A stretch of DNA of 64,000 nucleotides from Neobacillus kokaensis (GCF_014656545.1 NZ_BNDS01000004.1:33153-97152); one strand, 5' to 3'; counted from the first letter of the stretch, positions 48,420 to 57,431 are shown. Numbers and translations are program-made. The notes: generated from the sequence alone by a model not told the origin.

Positions 48420-49157
48420 TTAAGAAGTTTCAATTAACAGCTCTGGACTATCGATTAATGGAGCATGATCTTGGACACAATTAAATTTATATCCCGCTCC
48501 CGTCTTAGTAACGATATATTTAGGGGTTCGCGGGTTTTTCTCAAGCTTTTTCCTGAGATTCTTTATATGTGCATCCATTGTACGTGCATCACCAAGAAAA
48601 CGATACCCTTGGACAATATATGACAAATCTTGTCTGCTAAAAACCTTTCCCGGTTTTTGAGCAAATGCTTGGAGAATTTTAAATTCTGTGGAAGTCAATT
48701 GGACAGCTCTTCCATCAACGAGTACTTCTTGAGTTTCAAAATTAATGATGAGAGTATTTTGATTAAAGCAAACTACATGTTGGGTTTTTTTCGCAAACAT
48801 TTCAAGTCTTCTTAACAATGCCTTAATGCGTGCTAAAACTTCATTAATCCGGAAAGGCTTAATAATGTAATCATCTGCTCCTAAATTAAGTGCGTTTACT
48901 ATATCTTCTTCATTGGACCTTGAAGAAATAACCAAAATAGGGACAGTTGTTATTTTTCTAATTTCTTTACAAATTACATCACTTGGTAATTTCGGGACCA
49001 TGGGATCCAAAATGACTAAATCTACTTTAAACGTTTTAACCTTCTGCAAAGCCTCTAAGCCATCGCTCGAGGTTAAAACCCCCCAGCCTTCATTTAAGAA
49101 ACGAGCCTTGAGAATATCTCTGCTTGTGTCCTCCTTTTCGATAATGAGGATTTTCAT
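48420..49157 (-). CDS. OmpR/PhoB-family response regulator without adjacent kinase
   Basis: 245 residues: receiver (~1-118) and winged-helix DNA-binding domain (~130-228, with LTSTEFKILQAFAQKPGKVFSRQDLS and DAHIKNLRKKLE). Phospho-acceptor Asp51 (LVILDPMVP), Ser78/79 and Lys100 (YIIKPF) are present. The acidic pocket is altered: the usual E-D or D-D pair is Glu7-Lys8 in IIEKED, so magnesium binding and phosphorylation may be weak. No histidine kinase gene is in the window. The TTCACA-N5-TTCACA repeats upstream of 47324 and 45567 have the spacing this family binds, so it may control region C. GGGAGGGAG precedes the ATG. Confidence 0.88.
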   Translation of the reverse strand: MKILIIEKEDTSRDILKARFLNEGWGVLTSSDGLEALQKVKTFKVDLVILDPMVPKLPSDVICKEIRKITTVPILVISSRSNEEDIVNALNLGADDYIIKPFRINEVLARIKALLRRLEMFAKKTQHVVCFNQNTLIINFETQEVLVDGRAVQLTSTEFKILQAFAQKPGKVFSRQDLSYIVQGYRFLGDARTMDAHIKNLRKKLEKNPRTPKYIVTKTGAGYKFNCVQDHAPLIDSPELLIETS

Positions 49158-49399
49158 TAAACTCTCCCTCCCTTAAATCTATTTTATTTTTCTCTTTAAG
49201 TCGTCATAATTTGACAACCTAACAAATTCACAATATTCGTAATTAGTGGGAACGATTGAATTATATGGTATTACTAAGAAAAATGTCGATATGTAGAATT
49301 TTCCCTATATGTTAAACATGCAAATACTGCCACCTCTGAATTTAGCAGTTACTAGTTCTCCCCTTACAATGGTCCATAAAAAAACATATTGCAGGTTCA
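49158..49399 (-). other. Upstream region of the response regulator gene, no gene seen
   Basis: AT-rich DNA between the regulator start and the exporter terminator. One minus-strand TGTGAATT half-site-like block is present near 49222-49231, but not the full 11-bp-spaced repeat. I see no convincing sigma-A promoter or small gene. Confidence 0.4.
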
Positions 49400-49448
49400 A
49401 AAGAAAAGAAGGGGAAAACATTTACATGTCTTCCCCTTCTTTCTTTTT
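49400..49448 (-). terminator. Terminator of the ABC exporter operon
   Basis: Minus strand: AAGAAAGAAGGGGAA... pairs with ...TTCCCCTTCTTTTCTT, with ACAT/ATGT near the loop, giving a long GC-cored stem with a T-rich tail, ~25 bp after the exporter stop codon. Confidence 0.8.
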
Positions 49449-49470
49449 ATATTATAGTTATTTTTGACAA

Positions 49471-51291
49471 TCAAACTGCACCAAGCATTTTGTACTGTGC
49501 TTTCACTAATCCATAGTAAACACCTTGTCTTGTCATAAGTGTGTCATGATTTCCTTGTTCTAAGATATTTCCATGGTCAAGTACAATAATCTTGTCGGCT
49601 TCCCTAATGGTAGATAATCTGTGTGCAATCATGATGGCAGTTCTTCCTTTTAATAACGCTTTTAATGCTTGCTGAATCTTTACTTCTGTTTCCGTATCAA
49701 TACTTGCAGTTGCTTCATCAAGTATGAGAATTTTAGGGTCAGCAAGGAGTGCTCTGGCGAAAGAAAGAAGCTGACGTTCACCTACTGATAGAATATTTCC
49801 CCGTTCCTCTACCTCTGTATGATAACCATTTACCAACTGAACAATGAAGGAATCAGCCCCTACCGCTTTTGCAGCTGCGATAACATCTTCATCACTGGAA
49901 TTCGGATTCCCAAACCGGATGTTCTCCATGATGGTCCCTGAAAAAATAAACGTCTCCTGAAGCACAACACTAATTTGCGATCGAAGAGCGGCAATCGACA
50001 AGTCTTGAATCTTATGTCCATCGATTTTAACAACTCCCGCTGTCGCATCATAAAATCGGCTCACCAAATTTGCAATCGTTGTCTTTCCTGAGCCCGTATG
50101 TCCAACAAGCGCAACCGTCTCACCTGCTTGGATGGAAAAAGAAACTCCATTTAACGCTTTCCTTCTCGTATCATAAGAAAACTCCACATTTTCAAAATCA
50201 ATTTGTCCTTTAATTGAAGCGGGCACGAGTGGTTTCGCAGCCTCCTTTACAAGCGGTCTTTCATCTAAAAACTCAAATATCCGCTCCGATGAGGCCATCC
50301 CAATCAAAAGCTGGTTATACAGCTGACCCAGACGTCCGATCGGCTCCCAGAACATTCCTAAATAAAAGGCAAATGAAACGAATTCACCAATGGTGCATTC
50401 TCCCTTAGATACCAAAGCTGCACCATACCAGATTAAAATGACAGTTCCCACTGCATTTGTCATTTCGACAATCGGACCGAACATCGCATTTTTTCGCACT
50501 GCCTGCTTCCAAGTCTGGAAATTATCATGGTTAAGTTCTTTAAAAAATTCCGTGTTTTCATTTTCCTGTGTAAATGTTTGGGTAACGCGTATGCCTTGAA
50601 TACTTTCATTTAAATGCGAGTTCATCTTTGCTTGGATTAAGCGGACCTTTTGCCATGATAAGCGAATTTTTTGCCGCAGACTCGTAGAGATAAAAAACAT
50701 AATCGGTAAAATCACCATAATCGCAATCGTCAATTTGGCATTTAATGAAAACAAAATAACAATCGTTGCAAATAATAAAAGAAAATCCGTTAATAGATTA
50801 ATAACTCCGTTTGTAAACAACTCCTGCAAGGAGTTAATATCATTCATGATTCTGACGAGAATGGATCCGGCTGAGCGTTGATCAAAGAATCGATGCGATA
50901 AAGACTGAACATGGGTAAATAAATGCTTGCGCAAATCATAAATCACATTTTGCCCTAGCTTATTCAACCAGCGGATCCTTAAGGCATTGACAACATATGA
51001 TAAAACATATAACCCCGAAATCAGAAATACAAGCTGAAGTAATAGTGTTGTATCTTTTTCAATAATGGCCTTATCAAGGGTATAGACCCCAATCAAAATC
51101 GGAATAATTAACCGGACTGCCGTTGAAATAATCACTGTTAGAAATGAGAGCGGCAGTAAATTCTTTGCATATGGTTTAAGATACTGTAACAGGCGCCACA
51201 TTTGTTTCCAGTTAAACTGTTTATCAATTACTTGATCCTGAGAATAATGGAACCGCTCTAGTATCAGCTGTTTCCTTTTAGTTTCTTCCAT
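49471..51291 (-). CDS. ABC exporter half-transporter, subunit with canonical Walker B
   Basis: 606 residues: six-helix export domain (~30-330) and nucleotide-binding domain. Walker A GHTGSGKTT (~395-403), Walker B ILILDEATASID (~520) with catalytic Glu, but the signature is LSVGERQ instead of LSGGQ. This is the partner pattern of a heterodimeric exporter, because the altered signature completes the degenerate site formed with the Walker motifs of the 51300-53054 product. Length fits YknV/YfiC-like subunits. It follows its partner by 8 bp. ATG 51291 overlaps the inter-gene ribosome site GGTGGAG. Multidrug, lipid or peptide export cannot be distinguished. Confidence 0.9.
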   Translation of the reverse strand: MEETKRKQLILERFHYSQDQVIDKQFNWKQMWRLLQYLKPYAKNLLPLSFLTVIISTAVRLIIPILIGVYTLDKAIIEKDTTLLLQLVFLISGLYVLSYVVNALRIRWLNKLGQNVIYDLRKHLFTHVQSLSHRFFDQRSAGSILVRIMNDINSLQELFTNGVINLLTDFLLLFATIVILFSLNAKLTIAIMVILPIMFFISTSLRQKIRLSWQKVRLIQAKMNSHLNESIQGIRVTQTFTQENENTEFFKELNHDNFQTWKQAVRKNAMFGPIVEMTNAVGTVILIWYGAALVSKGECTIGEFVSFAFYLGMFWEPIGRLGQLYNQLLIGMASSERIFEFLDERPLVKEAAKPLVPASIKGQIDFENVEFSYDTRRKALNGVSFSIQAGETVALVGHTGSGKTTIANLVSRFYDATAGVVKIDGHKIQDLSIAALRSQISVVLQETFIFSGTIMENIRFGNPNSSDEDVIAAAKAVGADSFIVQLVNGYHTEVEERGNILSVGERQLLSFARALLADPKILILDEATASIDTETEVKIQQALKALLKGRTAIMIAHRLSTIREADKIIVLDHGNILEQGNHDTLMTRQGVYYGLVKAQYKMLGAV

Positions 51292-51299
51292 GACTCCAC

Positions 51300-53054
51300 C
51301 TACCTTGCCGCCTTTTGCATAATTGCCTCGTGGTCCTGATACTGAATATTATAGATCCTGCGATAGGCACCATTATTGGCTAAAAGCTTCTCATGTGTCC
51401 CACGTTCAATAATTCTTCCTTGATCAAGAACCAAAATCTCATCAGCATGCTGAAGTGAGGAGATACGATGGGCTATAATAAAGGTTGTTCTCCCCTTCAT
51501 GACTTCCTGAAGGGCCTTTTGAATGTGAAATTCCGTTTCCATATCCACTGCACTAGTCGCATCGTCTAGAATGAGGATTGCCGGATTGGTACATATAGCA
51601 CGGGCAATGGCAATTCGCTGCTTTTGTCCTCCGGAAAGCCCCATTCCTCTCTCCCCAAGCATTGTATTATAACCATCAGGCAGCTCCATAATAAAATTAT
51701 GGGCGTCCGCACGTTTTGCCGCATCGATGATTTCTTCCATTGTCGCTTCCGGCCTTCCGTAAGAGATATTTGCTTTAATCGTAGACGAGAAAAGGAACGT
51801 CTCCTGCAGTACAACCCCAATTTGAGAACGCAGTGTTTTTAAGCTGTATTCCTTAATCAATCGGCCATCAATCAGAATATCTCCTGCTGTTGGTTCATAA
51901 AAGCGTGACAAAAGCTGAATAACACTGGTTTTTCCGGAACCGGTAGCACCAATAAGACCTATAGTTGAACCCGGGGGCGCATTAAAGCTAATTTGGTTTA
52001 GCACGGCTGCTTCCTCTTTTTGATACTGGAATGTCACATGACGAAAGACGACATGCCCTTCAATTTTTTCTTCATCTCTTACATTTTCTTCATCGATAAT
52101 TTTTTCCTCTGCTTCTAAAACCTCTAAAAGCCGCTCGCCGGATGCCTTGGCCTGGGAGAACATATTAATAGTAAAACCAAGGTTCATAATCGGCCATAAA
52201 ATATACCAAACCAAACTGTAAAAGGCGACAAGTTCTCCCGGTTTTAAGGTGCCGTTGATCACCTGGTATCCTCCAAATGCCAATAACGCCACAACTGAGA
52301 TATTTCCAATCAGCTCCATTAACGGAAAGTACTTAGACCAAATAGATGCCGTATAAAGCTGTTTTTCTCGATAGTCCTGGTTTGATTTATTAAACCGTTC
52401 AATTTCCACCTGTTCTTTCGATAAAGCCTTAACGGTATGGATACCACTTATATTTTCCTGGACCTTCGTATTTAATCGTCCGAACGATTCGCGAATCCCC
52501 CTAAACGCAGGATGTACGTTTTTATCGAATTTGTACACCACTATACTGATAAATGGAAGCGCTGCAATGGTTACAAAAGTAAGGGAAACTGAATAATAAA
52601 ACATTACACACAAACTAGCTCCGACAACAATAATAAAACGAAGGACCTCCGAAAACCCAAATGATACAAAAAAGCGAAAGCCTTCCACATCAGCAGTCAA
52701 ACGTGACATTAAATCCCCGGTCTTCGCATTATCATAATAACTAAACGAAAGCCGCTGTAATTTTTCATATAAAGCATTGCGCATACTGTACACCGATTTA
52801 ATGCCGAACATATCCGCCAAATAATGCTGAGTAAACGCCGATATGCCCTTTACAGCCATCACCGTGAAAAATCCTAAAGCAATCCACGGTACCAAGTCAT
52901 ACTGCCCGCCAAGCACGACTTCATCTATCGTCATCTGCAATATAACCGGGTAAACAACAGTAATCCCCGCCATAATGACCAAAAACAGCATCGACCAAAT
53001 AAAGTCCCGTTTATAAGGAAGATAGAACGACTTTAATTTTTTAAAAACTAACAT
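51300..53054 (-). CDS. ABC exporter half-transporter, subunit with degenerate Walker B
   Basis: 584 residues: six-helix export domain then nucleotide-binding domain with Walker A GATGSGKTS (~370-378), canonical signature LSGGQKQRIAIARAI and Walker B ILILDDATSAVD (~495), where the catalytic Glu is Asp. It thus contributes the degenerate ATP site of a heterodimer, as in TM287/288 and BmrCD. Size fits YknU/YfiB-like subunits. ATG 53054 has AAAGGAGG. It is the first gene of a two-gene operon whose leader carries two palindromes (53115-53132, 53174-53192), so a dedicated repressor may control it; no such regulator gene is adjacent. Confidence 0.9.
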   Translation of the reverse strand: MLVFKKLKSFYLPYKRDFIWSMLFLVIMAGITVVYPVILQMTIDEVVLGGQYDLVPWIALGFFTVMAVKGISAFTQHYLADMFGIKSVYSMRNALYEKLQRLSFSYYDNAKTGDLMSRLTADVEGFRFFVSFGFSEVLRFIIVVGASLCVMFYYSVSLTFVTIAALPFISIVVYKFDKNVHPAFRGIRESFGRLNTKVQENISGIHTVKALSKEQVEIERFNKSNQDYREKQLYTASIWSKYFPLMELIGNISVVALLAFGGYQVINGTLKPGELVAFYSLVWYILWPIMNLGFTINMFSQAKASGERLLEVLEAEEKIIDEENVRDEEKIEGHVVFRHVTFQYQKEEAAVLNQISFNAPPGSTIGLIGATGSGKTSVIQLLSRFYEPTAGDILIDGRLIKEYSLKTLRSQIGVVLQETFLFSSTIKANISYGRPEATMEEIIDAAKRADAHNFIMELPDGYNTMLGERGMGLSGGQKQRIAIARAICTNPAILILDDATSAVDMETEFHIQKALQEVMKGRTTFIIAHRISSLQHADEILVLDQGRIIERGTHEKLLANNGAYRRIYNIQYQDHEAIMQKAAR

Positions 53055-53114
53055 GTCTTCCTCCTTTAGAAAAATTTATCAACCTTTAAATCATATAGAG
53101 TTACAGTCAAAAAT

Positions 53115-53132
53115 ATTTCGAAAAATCGAAAT
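53115..53132. promoter_or_regulatory. Palindrome in exporter leader
   Basis: ATTTCGA-AAAA-TCGAAAT, perfect 7-bp arms, 61 bp upstream of the exporter start. It is a candidate repressor site. Confidence 0.4.
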
Positions 53133-53173
53133 TTAGACTTACGAAATTTTATGCACTACTTACCTGCTCTACC

Positions 53174-53192
53174 TATCCAATATGTTTGGATA
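53174..53192. promoter_or_regulatory. Second palindrome in exporter leader
   Basis: TATCCAA-TATGT-TTGGATA, perfect 7-bp arms, 120 bp upstream of the exporter start. It is a candidate repressor site of the size used by MarR/TetR-type regulators. Confidence 0.45.
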
Positions 53193-53243
53193 ACTCCCCC
53201 CTGTTAGAAAAAAATTGTCCCACCCCTAAATTACTCCAGTTTT

Positions 53244-53335
53244 AAAAAACTGATATACTCATAGTAGTGCGGTTACCTAACTACTACAATGGTAATATAT
53301 TGCGAATGGAGGGTAAAAAATTGTCCAGTCTGTAA
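53244..53335 (+). pseudogene. Remnant copy of the araC promoter and start codon
   Basis: This stretch aligns without gaps to 54757-54839, the promoter, ribosome site and start of the AraC gene: 67 of 83 positions are identical by hand count, with the same -10 (TATACT against TATAAT), the same GGAGGG and the same TTG TCC start, at a constant offset of 1513 bp. Here the frame stops after four codons (TTG TCC AGT CTG TAA). It is the leftover of a second regulator gene or a duplicated regulatory region. The 53055-53395 gap also contains the palindromes and a terminator. Confidence 0.7.
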
Positions 53336-53341
53336 CTTAAC

Positions 53342-53378
53342 AAAAATAAAAAAAGAAGAGTACAAATACTCCTCTTCT
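53342..53378 (-). terminator. Terminator after the alpha-galactosidase gene
   Basis: Minus strand AGAAGAG-GAGTA, loop TTTG, TACTC-TTCT with one bulge, followed by a T-rich run (53342-53354), just past the stop codon at 53396. Confidence 0.75.
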
Positions 53379-53395
53379 GGACATTTTTCAATTTA

Positions 53396-54700
53396 TTATT
53401 CAAACGCTGGCAGCCATTCCCCATGGGCTTCTATAAGATCGTCGCATAATGAAACGATATCGTCTAATGACAGCTCCGCTGCCGTATGCGGGTCCAGCAT
53501 GGCCGCTTGGTAAATATGCTCTTTCTTTCTCGTAACAGCCGCTTCAATGGTTAACAGCTGGGTATTAATATTCGTGCGATTTAAGGCCGCCAGCTGCTCT
53601 GGAAGCTCCCCGATATAGCAAGGAGTAATTCCGCTTCGGTCTGCTACACACGGTACCTCAACAACGGCTTTAAGCGGAAGATTGCTGATTAGTCCGCCCT
53701 TATTCAGAACATTACCGCCAAACTTAAATGGGATATTGGTTTCCATCGCTTCAATAATTCTTGAACCGTATTCATGTGAGCGCACATGGGTAAGCTCTAC
53801 ATTCTTGGTAAGAGATTCACGCATACCCTCCCAGCCTCGGATTTGATTTTCACAGCGTCTTGGGTATTCATCGAGCGGGATATTAAGCGTATCAATTAAT
53901 TCTGGATAATGACGTTTAATAAAATATGGATGATATTCCGCATTGTGTTCAGAAGACTCTGTCACATAGCAGCCGAATTTATCCATCAATTCAAACCGAA
54001 CCATATCGTGATGCTTAGACAGTTGCTTCTGCTTCGCTCGTCGTTTAATTTCCGGGTATAAATCTACCCCATCCTTCTTTACTTCGAGCAGCCAGGCCAT
54101 GTGGTTAATTCCAGCTATTTTTTCTTGAATTCCTTCATGATCCATGTTCAGTGACTCAAATAGTTCCTTTGTACAGGTTTGGACACTGTGGCATAGACCA
54201 ACTGTTTTCACGTTTGTATGACGGAGCATTGCACCAGTTAACGCTGCCATGGGATTTGTATAATTTAGGAACCAGGCATCCGGGCAGACCTCTTCTATAT
54301 CCCTTGCAAAGTCAAACATAACAGGAATTGTGCGTAACGCTCTAAAAATCCCGCCAATTCCAACCGTATCTGCAATTGTCTGCCGGAGACCGTATTTTTT
54401 CGGGATTTCAAAATCAATCACCGTACTCGGCTTATAACCGCCAACTTGAATGGCATTAATGACATACTTAGCTCCTTTTAATGCTTCCTTTCTATCTAAG
54501 TATGTCTTGATTTGAATACTTTGGTTATATCGATTTCTTAGATTTGTCAGCATTGCCCCTGACTCGTTTAATCTTTTTTCATCAATATCGTATAAAGCAA
54601 ACTCAAAACCATCCAGGGCAGATACCATCATGCAGTCTCCCAGGACATTTTTTGCGAATACTGTACTCCCCGCTCCAATAAACGTAATTTTCCCCGCCAT
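53396..54700 (-). CDS. melA: GH4 alpha-galactosidase (MelA type)
   Basis: 434 residues of glycoside hydrolase family 4, which hydrolyses by an NAD- and manganese-dependent redox mechanism. NAD site ITFIGAGSTVFAKNVLGD at the N-terminus; metal-site Cys170-His171 in GLCHSVQTC and His200 in GINHMAW, as in MelA-type enzymes. Length matches Bacillus MelA. No signal peptide. It is divergent from an AraC activator across a 133-bp region with its own promoter (54771-54799), and it ends in a terminator, so it is monocistronic. An alpha-glucosidase specificity within GH4 is possible; the Cys-His pair favours the galactosidase/glucosidase subgroup, with melA the best guess. Confidence 0.85.
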   Translation of the reverse strand: MAGKITFIGAGSTVFAKNVLGDCMMVSALDGFEFALYDIDEKRLNESGAMLTNLRNRYNQSIQIKTYLDRKEALKGAKYVINAIQVGGYKPSTVIDFEIPKKYGLRQTIADTVGIGGIFRALRTIPVMFDFARDIEEVCPDAWFLNYTNPMAALTGAMLRHTNVKTVGLCHSVQTCTKELFESLNMDHEGIQEKIAGINHMAWLLEVKKDGVDLYPEIKRRAKQKQLSKHHDMVRFELMDKFGCYVTESSEHNAEYHPYFIKRHYPELIDTLNIPLDEYPRRCENQIRGWEGMRESLTKNVELTHVRSHEYGSRIIEAMETNIPFKFGGNVLNKGGLISNLPLKAVVEVPCVADRSGITPCYIGELPEQLAALNRTNINTQLLTIEAAVTRKKEHIYQAAMLDPHTAAELSLDDIVSLCDDLIEAHGEWLPAFE

Positions 54701-54770
54701 AATTACCCTCCAAAAAAAAAAAAATTGTCATATGCCAAAAAAATCCACATAATTTAAAAAAACTGCTATA

Positions 54771-54799
54771 ATCATAGTATTTCAATTACATCACTACAA
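54771..54799 (-). promoter_or_regulatory. Promoter of the alpha-galactosidase gene
   Basis: Minus-strand -35 TTGTAG (54794-54799), 17-bp spacer, -10 TATGAT (54771-54776). It overlaps the plus-strand TATAAT (54767-54772) of the araC promoter, whose -35 is poor, so the two promoters are probably co-regulated by the AraC protein. Confidence 0.65.
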
Positions 54800-54833
54800 C
54801 AATAGTAATAAATTGCAATAGGAGGGTAATATA

Positions 54834-55721
54834 TTGTCCATCCAGATACCTTATGGAAACTATGGTTTTCGTTTTCAAGATATGCCGCAGAACAACATCT
54901 GTAATATATATTCGATTGGATTTGAGCTGCAAACTTCCCCTCATTATTATTGGGATGGATTAACCAGAAAGGATATACAGGGTGTTGACAAGTACGTATT
55001 TCAATACACTCTTTCTGGACAAGGGGCCATCAGTTTCCCAGAAAAGGAATATTCATTGCATCCAGGTGAAGGTTTTTTTGTCAAACTGCCCAGTCAGCAT
55101 TGTTACTTTCTCCCAGAAAGCAGCGATGACTGGGAATTTATTTATATTACCTTAACCGGCAGTGCCGCTGATTCCTGCTGGAGTTATGTTCATGACCATG
55201 CTGGGAAGGTTGTTAAAATTCCGCCTGAGGTCGGTCTCATTCAAACATTAAAGCGTACTCTTCAGGAAACAAATGAGAATCAAATTATCGATGCATATCT
55301 TTCATCTGCCAGGGCCTATGAGTTCATCATGGAGTGTTTCCGATTCACCAAAAACCTAAACCCGCCAGCTCAAGAACTGCCGGAACCAATTTTGCGAGTT
55401 ATTACCTTCCTTCAACAACATTATGATGACTATATTTCAATTGATAAAATGGCCGCTTTAGCAGAGCTGTCAAGCTACTACCTTATTAAACAATTTCGGA
55501 AGTACACCAATACGACACCAGCACAATATTTAACGAAAATCCGGATTAAAAATGCCGCAGAATTACTCAGCCATACGGATTTGTCGATAAAGGATATTGC
55601 TGCTAAAACCGGATATGAAAATGCCAACTATTTTAATAAAGTCTTTCGGAAAATGACAGGTTTTTCACCGGGAGAATTTAGAGAAAACAACATTAGTAAT
55701 ATTGATTATTTAATATTGTAA
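54834..55721 (+). CDS. AraC-family transcriptional regulator (MsmR/RafR-like)
   Basis: 295 residues: N-terminal cupin-type sugar-binding domain (~15-165, with QYTLSGQGAISF, HPGEGFFVKLPSQHCYF) and C-terminal double helix-turn-helix (~190-290, with SIDKMAALAELSSYYLIKQFRKYTN in pieces and IKDIAAKTGYENANYFNKVFRKMTGFSPGEFR). It starts at TTG 54834 with GGAGGG 7 nt upstream. It is divergent from the GH4 gene, the standard arrangement for an activator of that gene. A near-duplicate of its promoter lies at 53244-53335. A bidirectional terminator separates it from the convergent binding-protein gene. Confidence 0.9.
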   Translation: MSIQIPYGNYGFRFQDMPQNNICNIYSIGFELQTSPHYYWDGLTRKDIQGVDKYVFQYTLSGQGAISFPEKEYSLHPGEGFFVKLPSQHCYFLPESSDDWEFIYITLTGSAADSCWSYVHDHAGKVVKIPPEVGLIQTLKRTLQETNENQIIDAYLSSARAYEFIMECFRFTKNLNPPAQELPEPILRVITFLQQHYDDYISIDKMAALAELSSYYLIKQFRKYTNTTPAQYLTKIRIKNAAELLSHTDLSIKDIAAKTGYENANYFNKVFRKMTGFSPGEFRENNISNIDYLIL

Positions 55722-55753
55722 AAAAACGTAAAGACCGTGTCTTTACGTTTTTT
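55721..55753. terminator. Bidirectional terminator between araC and the binding-protein gene
   Basis: Perfect 15-bp stem AAAAAACGTAAAGAC, loop CGT, GTCTTTACGTTTTTT. It overlaps the last base of the araC stop codon and serves both convergent genes. A near-identical design is found at 59782-59814. Confidence 0.93.
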
Positions 55754-55756
55754 ATA

Positions 55757-57328
55757 TTATTCCGCATTAATATACCGGTCATATGCCCCTTGATACACCT
55801 TTACCAATTGATCAACACCTATTTCCTTTTGCGTCCGGACGTATAGGCCCCAGTTGTCAAGCGATTCTTCACCAGTAATAAATTTCTCTTCCATTTGTTT
55901 CACATAATCGTCTAAGACCGTTGAAATCCCTATTACTTGATCAAGTTCCTCTGGCTTTAGGAATAGATCCTGAAATGGAACTTGGCCATTAGCAAGAATC
56001 TTATTTTTTGTTTCTTTATAAATAAATTCTGAGACTTTGCTTTTAAAGGATTTTGCATATTCGATTCGGGACCATTGCGGAACATTAAGCCCATAATTTG
56101 GTGTTAATGTTCCCCTTGGATGACCATTATCGATATATTTTCGAATCGTCTTTTCTTTATCAGCCCACACCCAAACATCCCCCTCATCCAAAGAGTGCAG
56201 GAAGGCAGCCCCTTCACTTGAGTAAGAATAATCAATCCAGCGAATCGATGCCTCAGGAGAAGGATTAACACTTGTAATCGCAAACTGGCCGACACTTTGA
56301 CCGGCGCTGATGGGAATCACAGGTTTTTTAATATTGGGACCAACAACTGGCTGCATCATAGGGTTTTCTAAACCATTTGACCCTGGTAAAAAATTTTCCG
56401 GACCCCAGCCGGAATATATGCCAACAAGATTGTTGCTTCCTTTTGAAAGCTTTTGTTCCTGTGATTGTGAAAATGTTTCGTGGTCTAATAGACCTTCAAC
56501 CCATAGCTTATGCATGAATTCTAAATAAGCCCTATATTCTGGCTGAACAGCCCCATACTTTACTTTACCGTCATAAACACCATGTCTAATAGAGACAATT
56601 CCAAAGAACCCCATAAACCACTGATTAATGTCCTCCATTTTTACAGCGGAAATAGGAATTTCATCCTTTTTCCCATTCCCATTAGGATCCTCGTTTTTCA
56701 TCCTTTTTAATAATGTATATAATTCATCAGTTGTCTCAGGCAGTTTATCTATATTTAAAGCTTGAAGAAATGAGCCGTTATACCATAGCGGACTTCGCCA
56801 CCATGGCAACGAGCGGTCAACAGAGGGTAGGGCATAGATATGACCATCTGCCGCTGTTATTGATTTCTTTACATCAGGCATCATTTTAAACATTTCTTGA
56901 ATATTTGGTGCGTATTGTTCGATTAAACCTTCAAGCGGGATTAATAGCCCTTGCTTGCTGTATTTTGTAATTTCGCTATTACTTAAAGAGGAAGCATAAA
57001 AAATATCTGGAAGCTCTTTACTTGTAAAAAGGAGTTTTTTTCGTGTCTCGAAACTTTCTTCCGGAGGAGTGTTAAAAATAAAATGTATATTTGTCTTTTT
57101 TTCCATTCGTTTGAAGTACTTCATATCTTCCCATTTAGAAACACCTACGTTGGGAGCGAACATTGTTAGTGTGATTTTCTTATTGACGATAGGGAAACCT
57201 TCTTTATTAACAGCAGCCTTCCCCTTGGCGGTCAAGTCATTTTGTTGAGCTTTCTGCTTTTGTGTGCAGGCAGCCAAAATACTGATGAATAGTGAACAAA
57301 TCATAAAGATTAATACAAGTTTTTTCAT
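55757..57328 (-). CDS. Solute-binding lipoprotein (LplA-like) without permease neighbours
   Basis: 523 residues. Lipoprotein signal MKKLVLIF..., lipobox ILAAC with Cys21, then a Gln/Lys-rich linker and a large LplA-type binding domain (NKKITLTMFAPNVGVSKWEDM and RRSPLWYNGSFLQAL-like segments, ANNP-type DPNGNGKKDEIPI near 210-225, which resembles a calcium-binding loop). ATG 57328 is chosen over an in-frame start 8 codons upstream because AGAGGAGAG precedes it. No permease genes are adjacent, so it may feed the LplBC-like channel of region A or genes elsewhere. It is divergent from a membrane AraC-type regulator that probably controls it. Confidence 0.88.
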   Translation of the reverse strand: MKKLVLIFMICSLFISILAACTQKQKAQQNDLTAKGKAAVNKEGFPIVNKKITLTMFAPNVGVSKWEDMKYFKRMEKKTNIHFIFNTPPEESFETRKKLLFTSKELPDIFYASSLSNSEITKYSKQGLLIPLEGLIEQYAPNIQEMFKMMPDVKKSITAADGHIYALPSVDRSLPWWRSPLWYNGSFLQALNIDKLPETTDELYTLLKRMKNEDPNGNGKKDEIPISAVKMEDINQWFMGFFGIVSIRHGVYDGKVKYGAVQPEYRAYLEFMHKLWVEGLLDHETFSQSQEQKLSKGSNNLVGIYSGWGPENFLPGSNGLENPMMQPVVGPNIKKPVIPISAGQSVGQFAITSVNPSPEASIRWIDYSYSSEGAAFLHSLDEGDVWVWADKEKTIRKYIDNGHPRGTLTPNYGLNVPQWSRIEYAKSFKSKVSEFIYKETKNKILANGQVPFQDLFLKPEELDQVIGISTVLDDYVKQMEEKFITGEESLDNWGLYVRTQKEIGVDQLVKVYQGAYDRYINAE

Positions 57329-57356
57329 ATTCTCTCCTCTTTTACCGTCCACAAGG

Positions 57357-57370
57357 TGTAAACCCTTTCA
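57357..57370. promoter_or_regulatory. Weak cre-like site
   Basis: TGTAAACCCTTTCA differs from a good cre by C for G at the central CG. It lies 29 bp upstream of the binding-protein start. Confidence 0.25.
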
Positions 57371-57396
57371 ATTAATCCTAATTAAAGAATACCATA

Positions 57397-57431
57397 TTTT
57401 TTGATAAAAAATTTCTTTTTTCATCAAAAAA
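57397..57431. promoter_or_regulatory. AT-rich inverted repeat between divergent genes
   Basis: TTTTTTGAT (57397-57405) and ATCAAAAAA (57423-57431) with a 17-nt spacer, midway between the binding-protein gene and the AraC-type regulator. It could be an operator; the base composition makes chance plausible. Confidence 0.3.
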
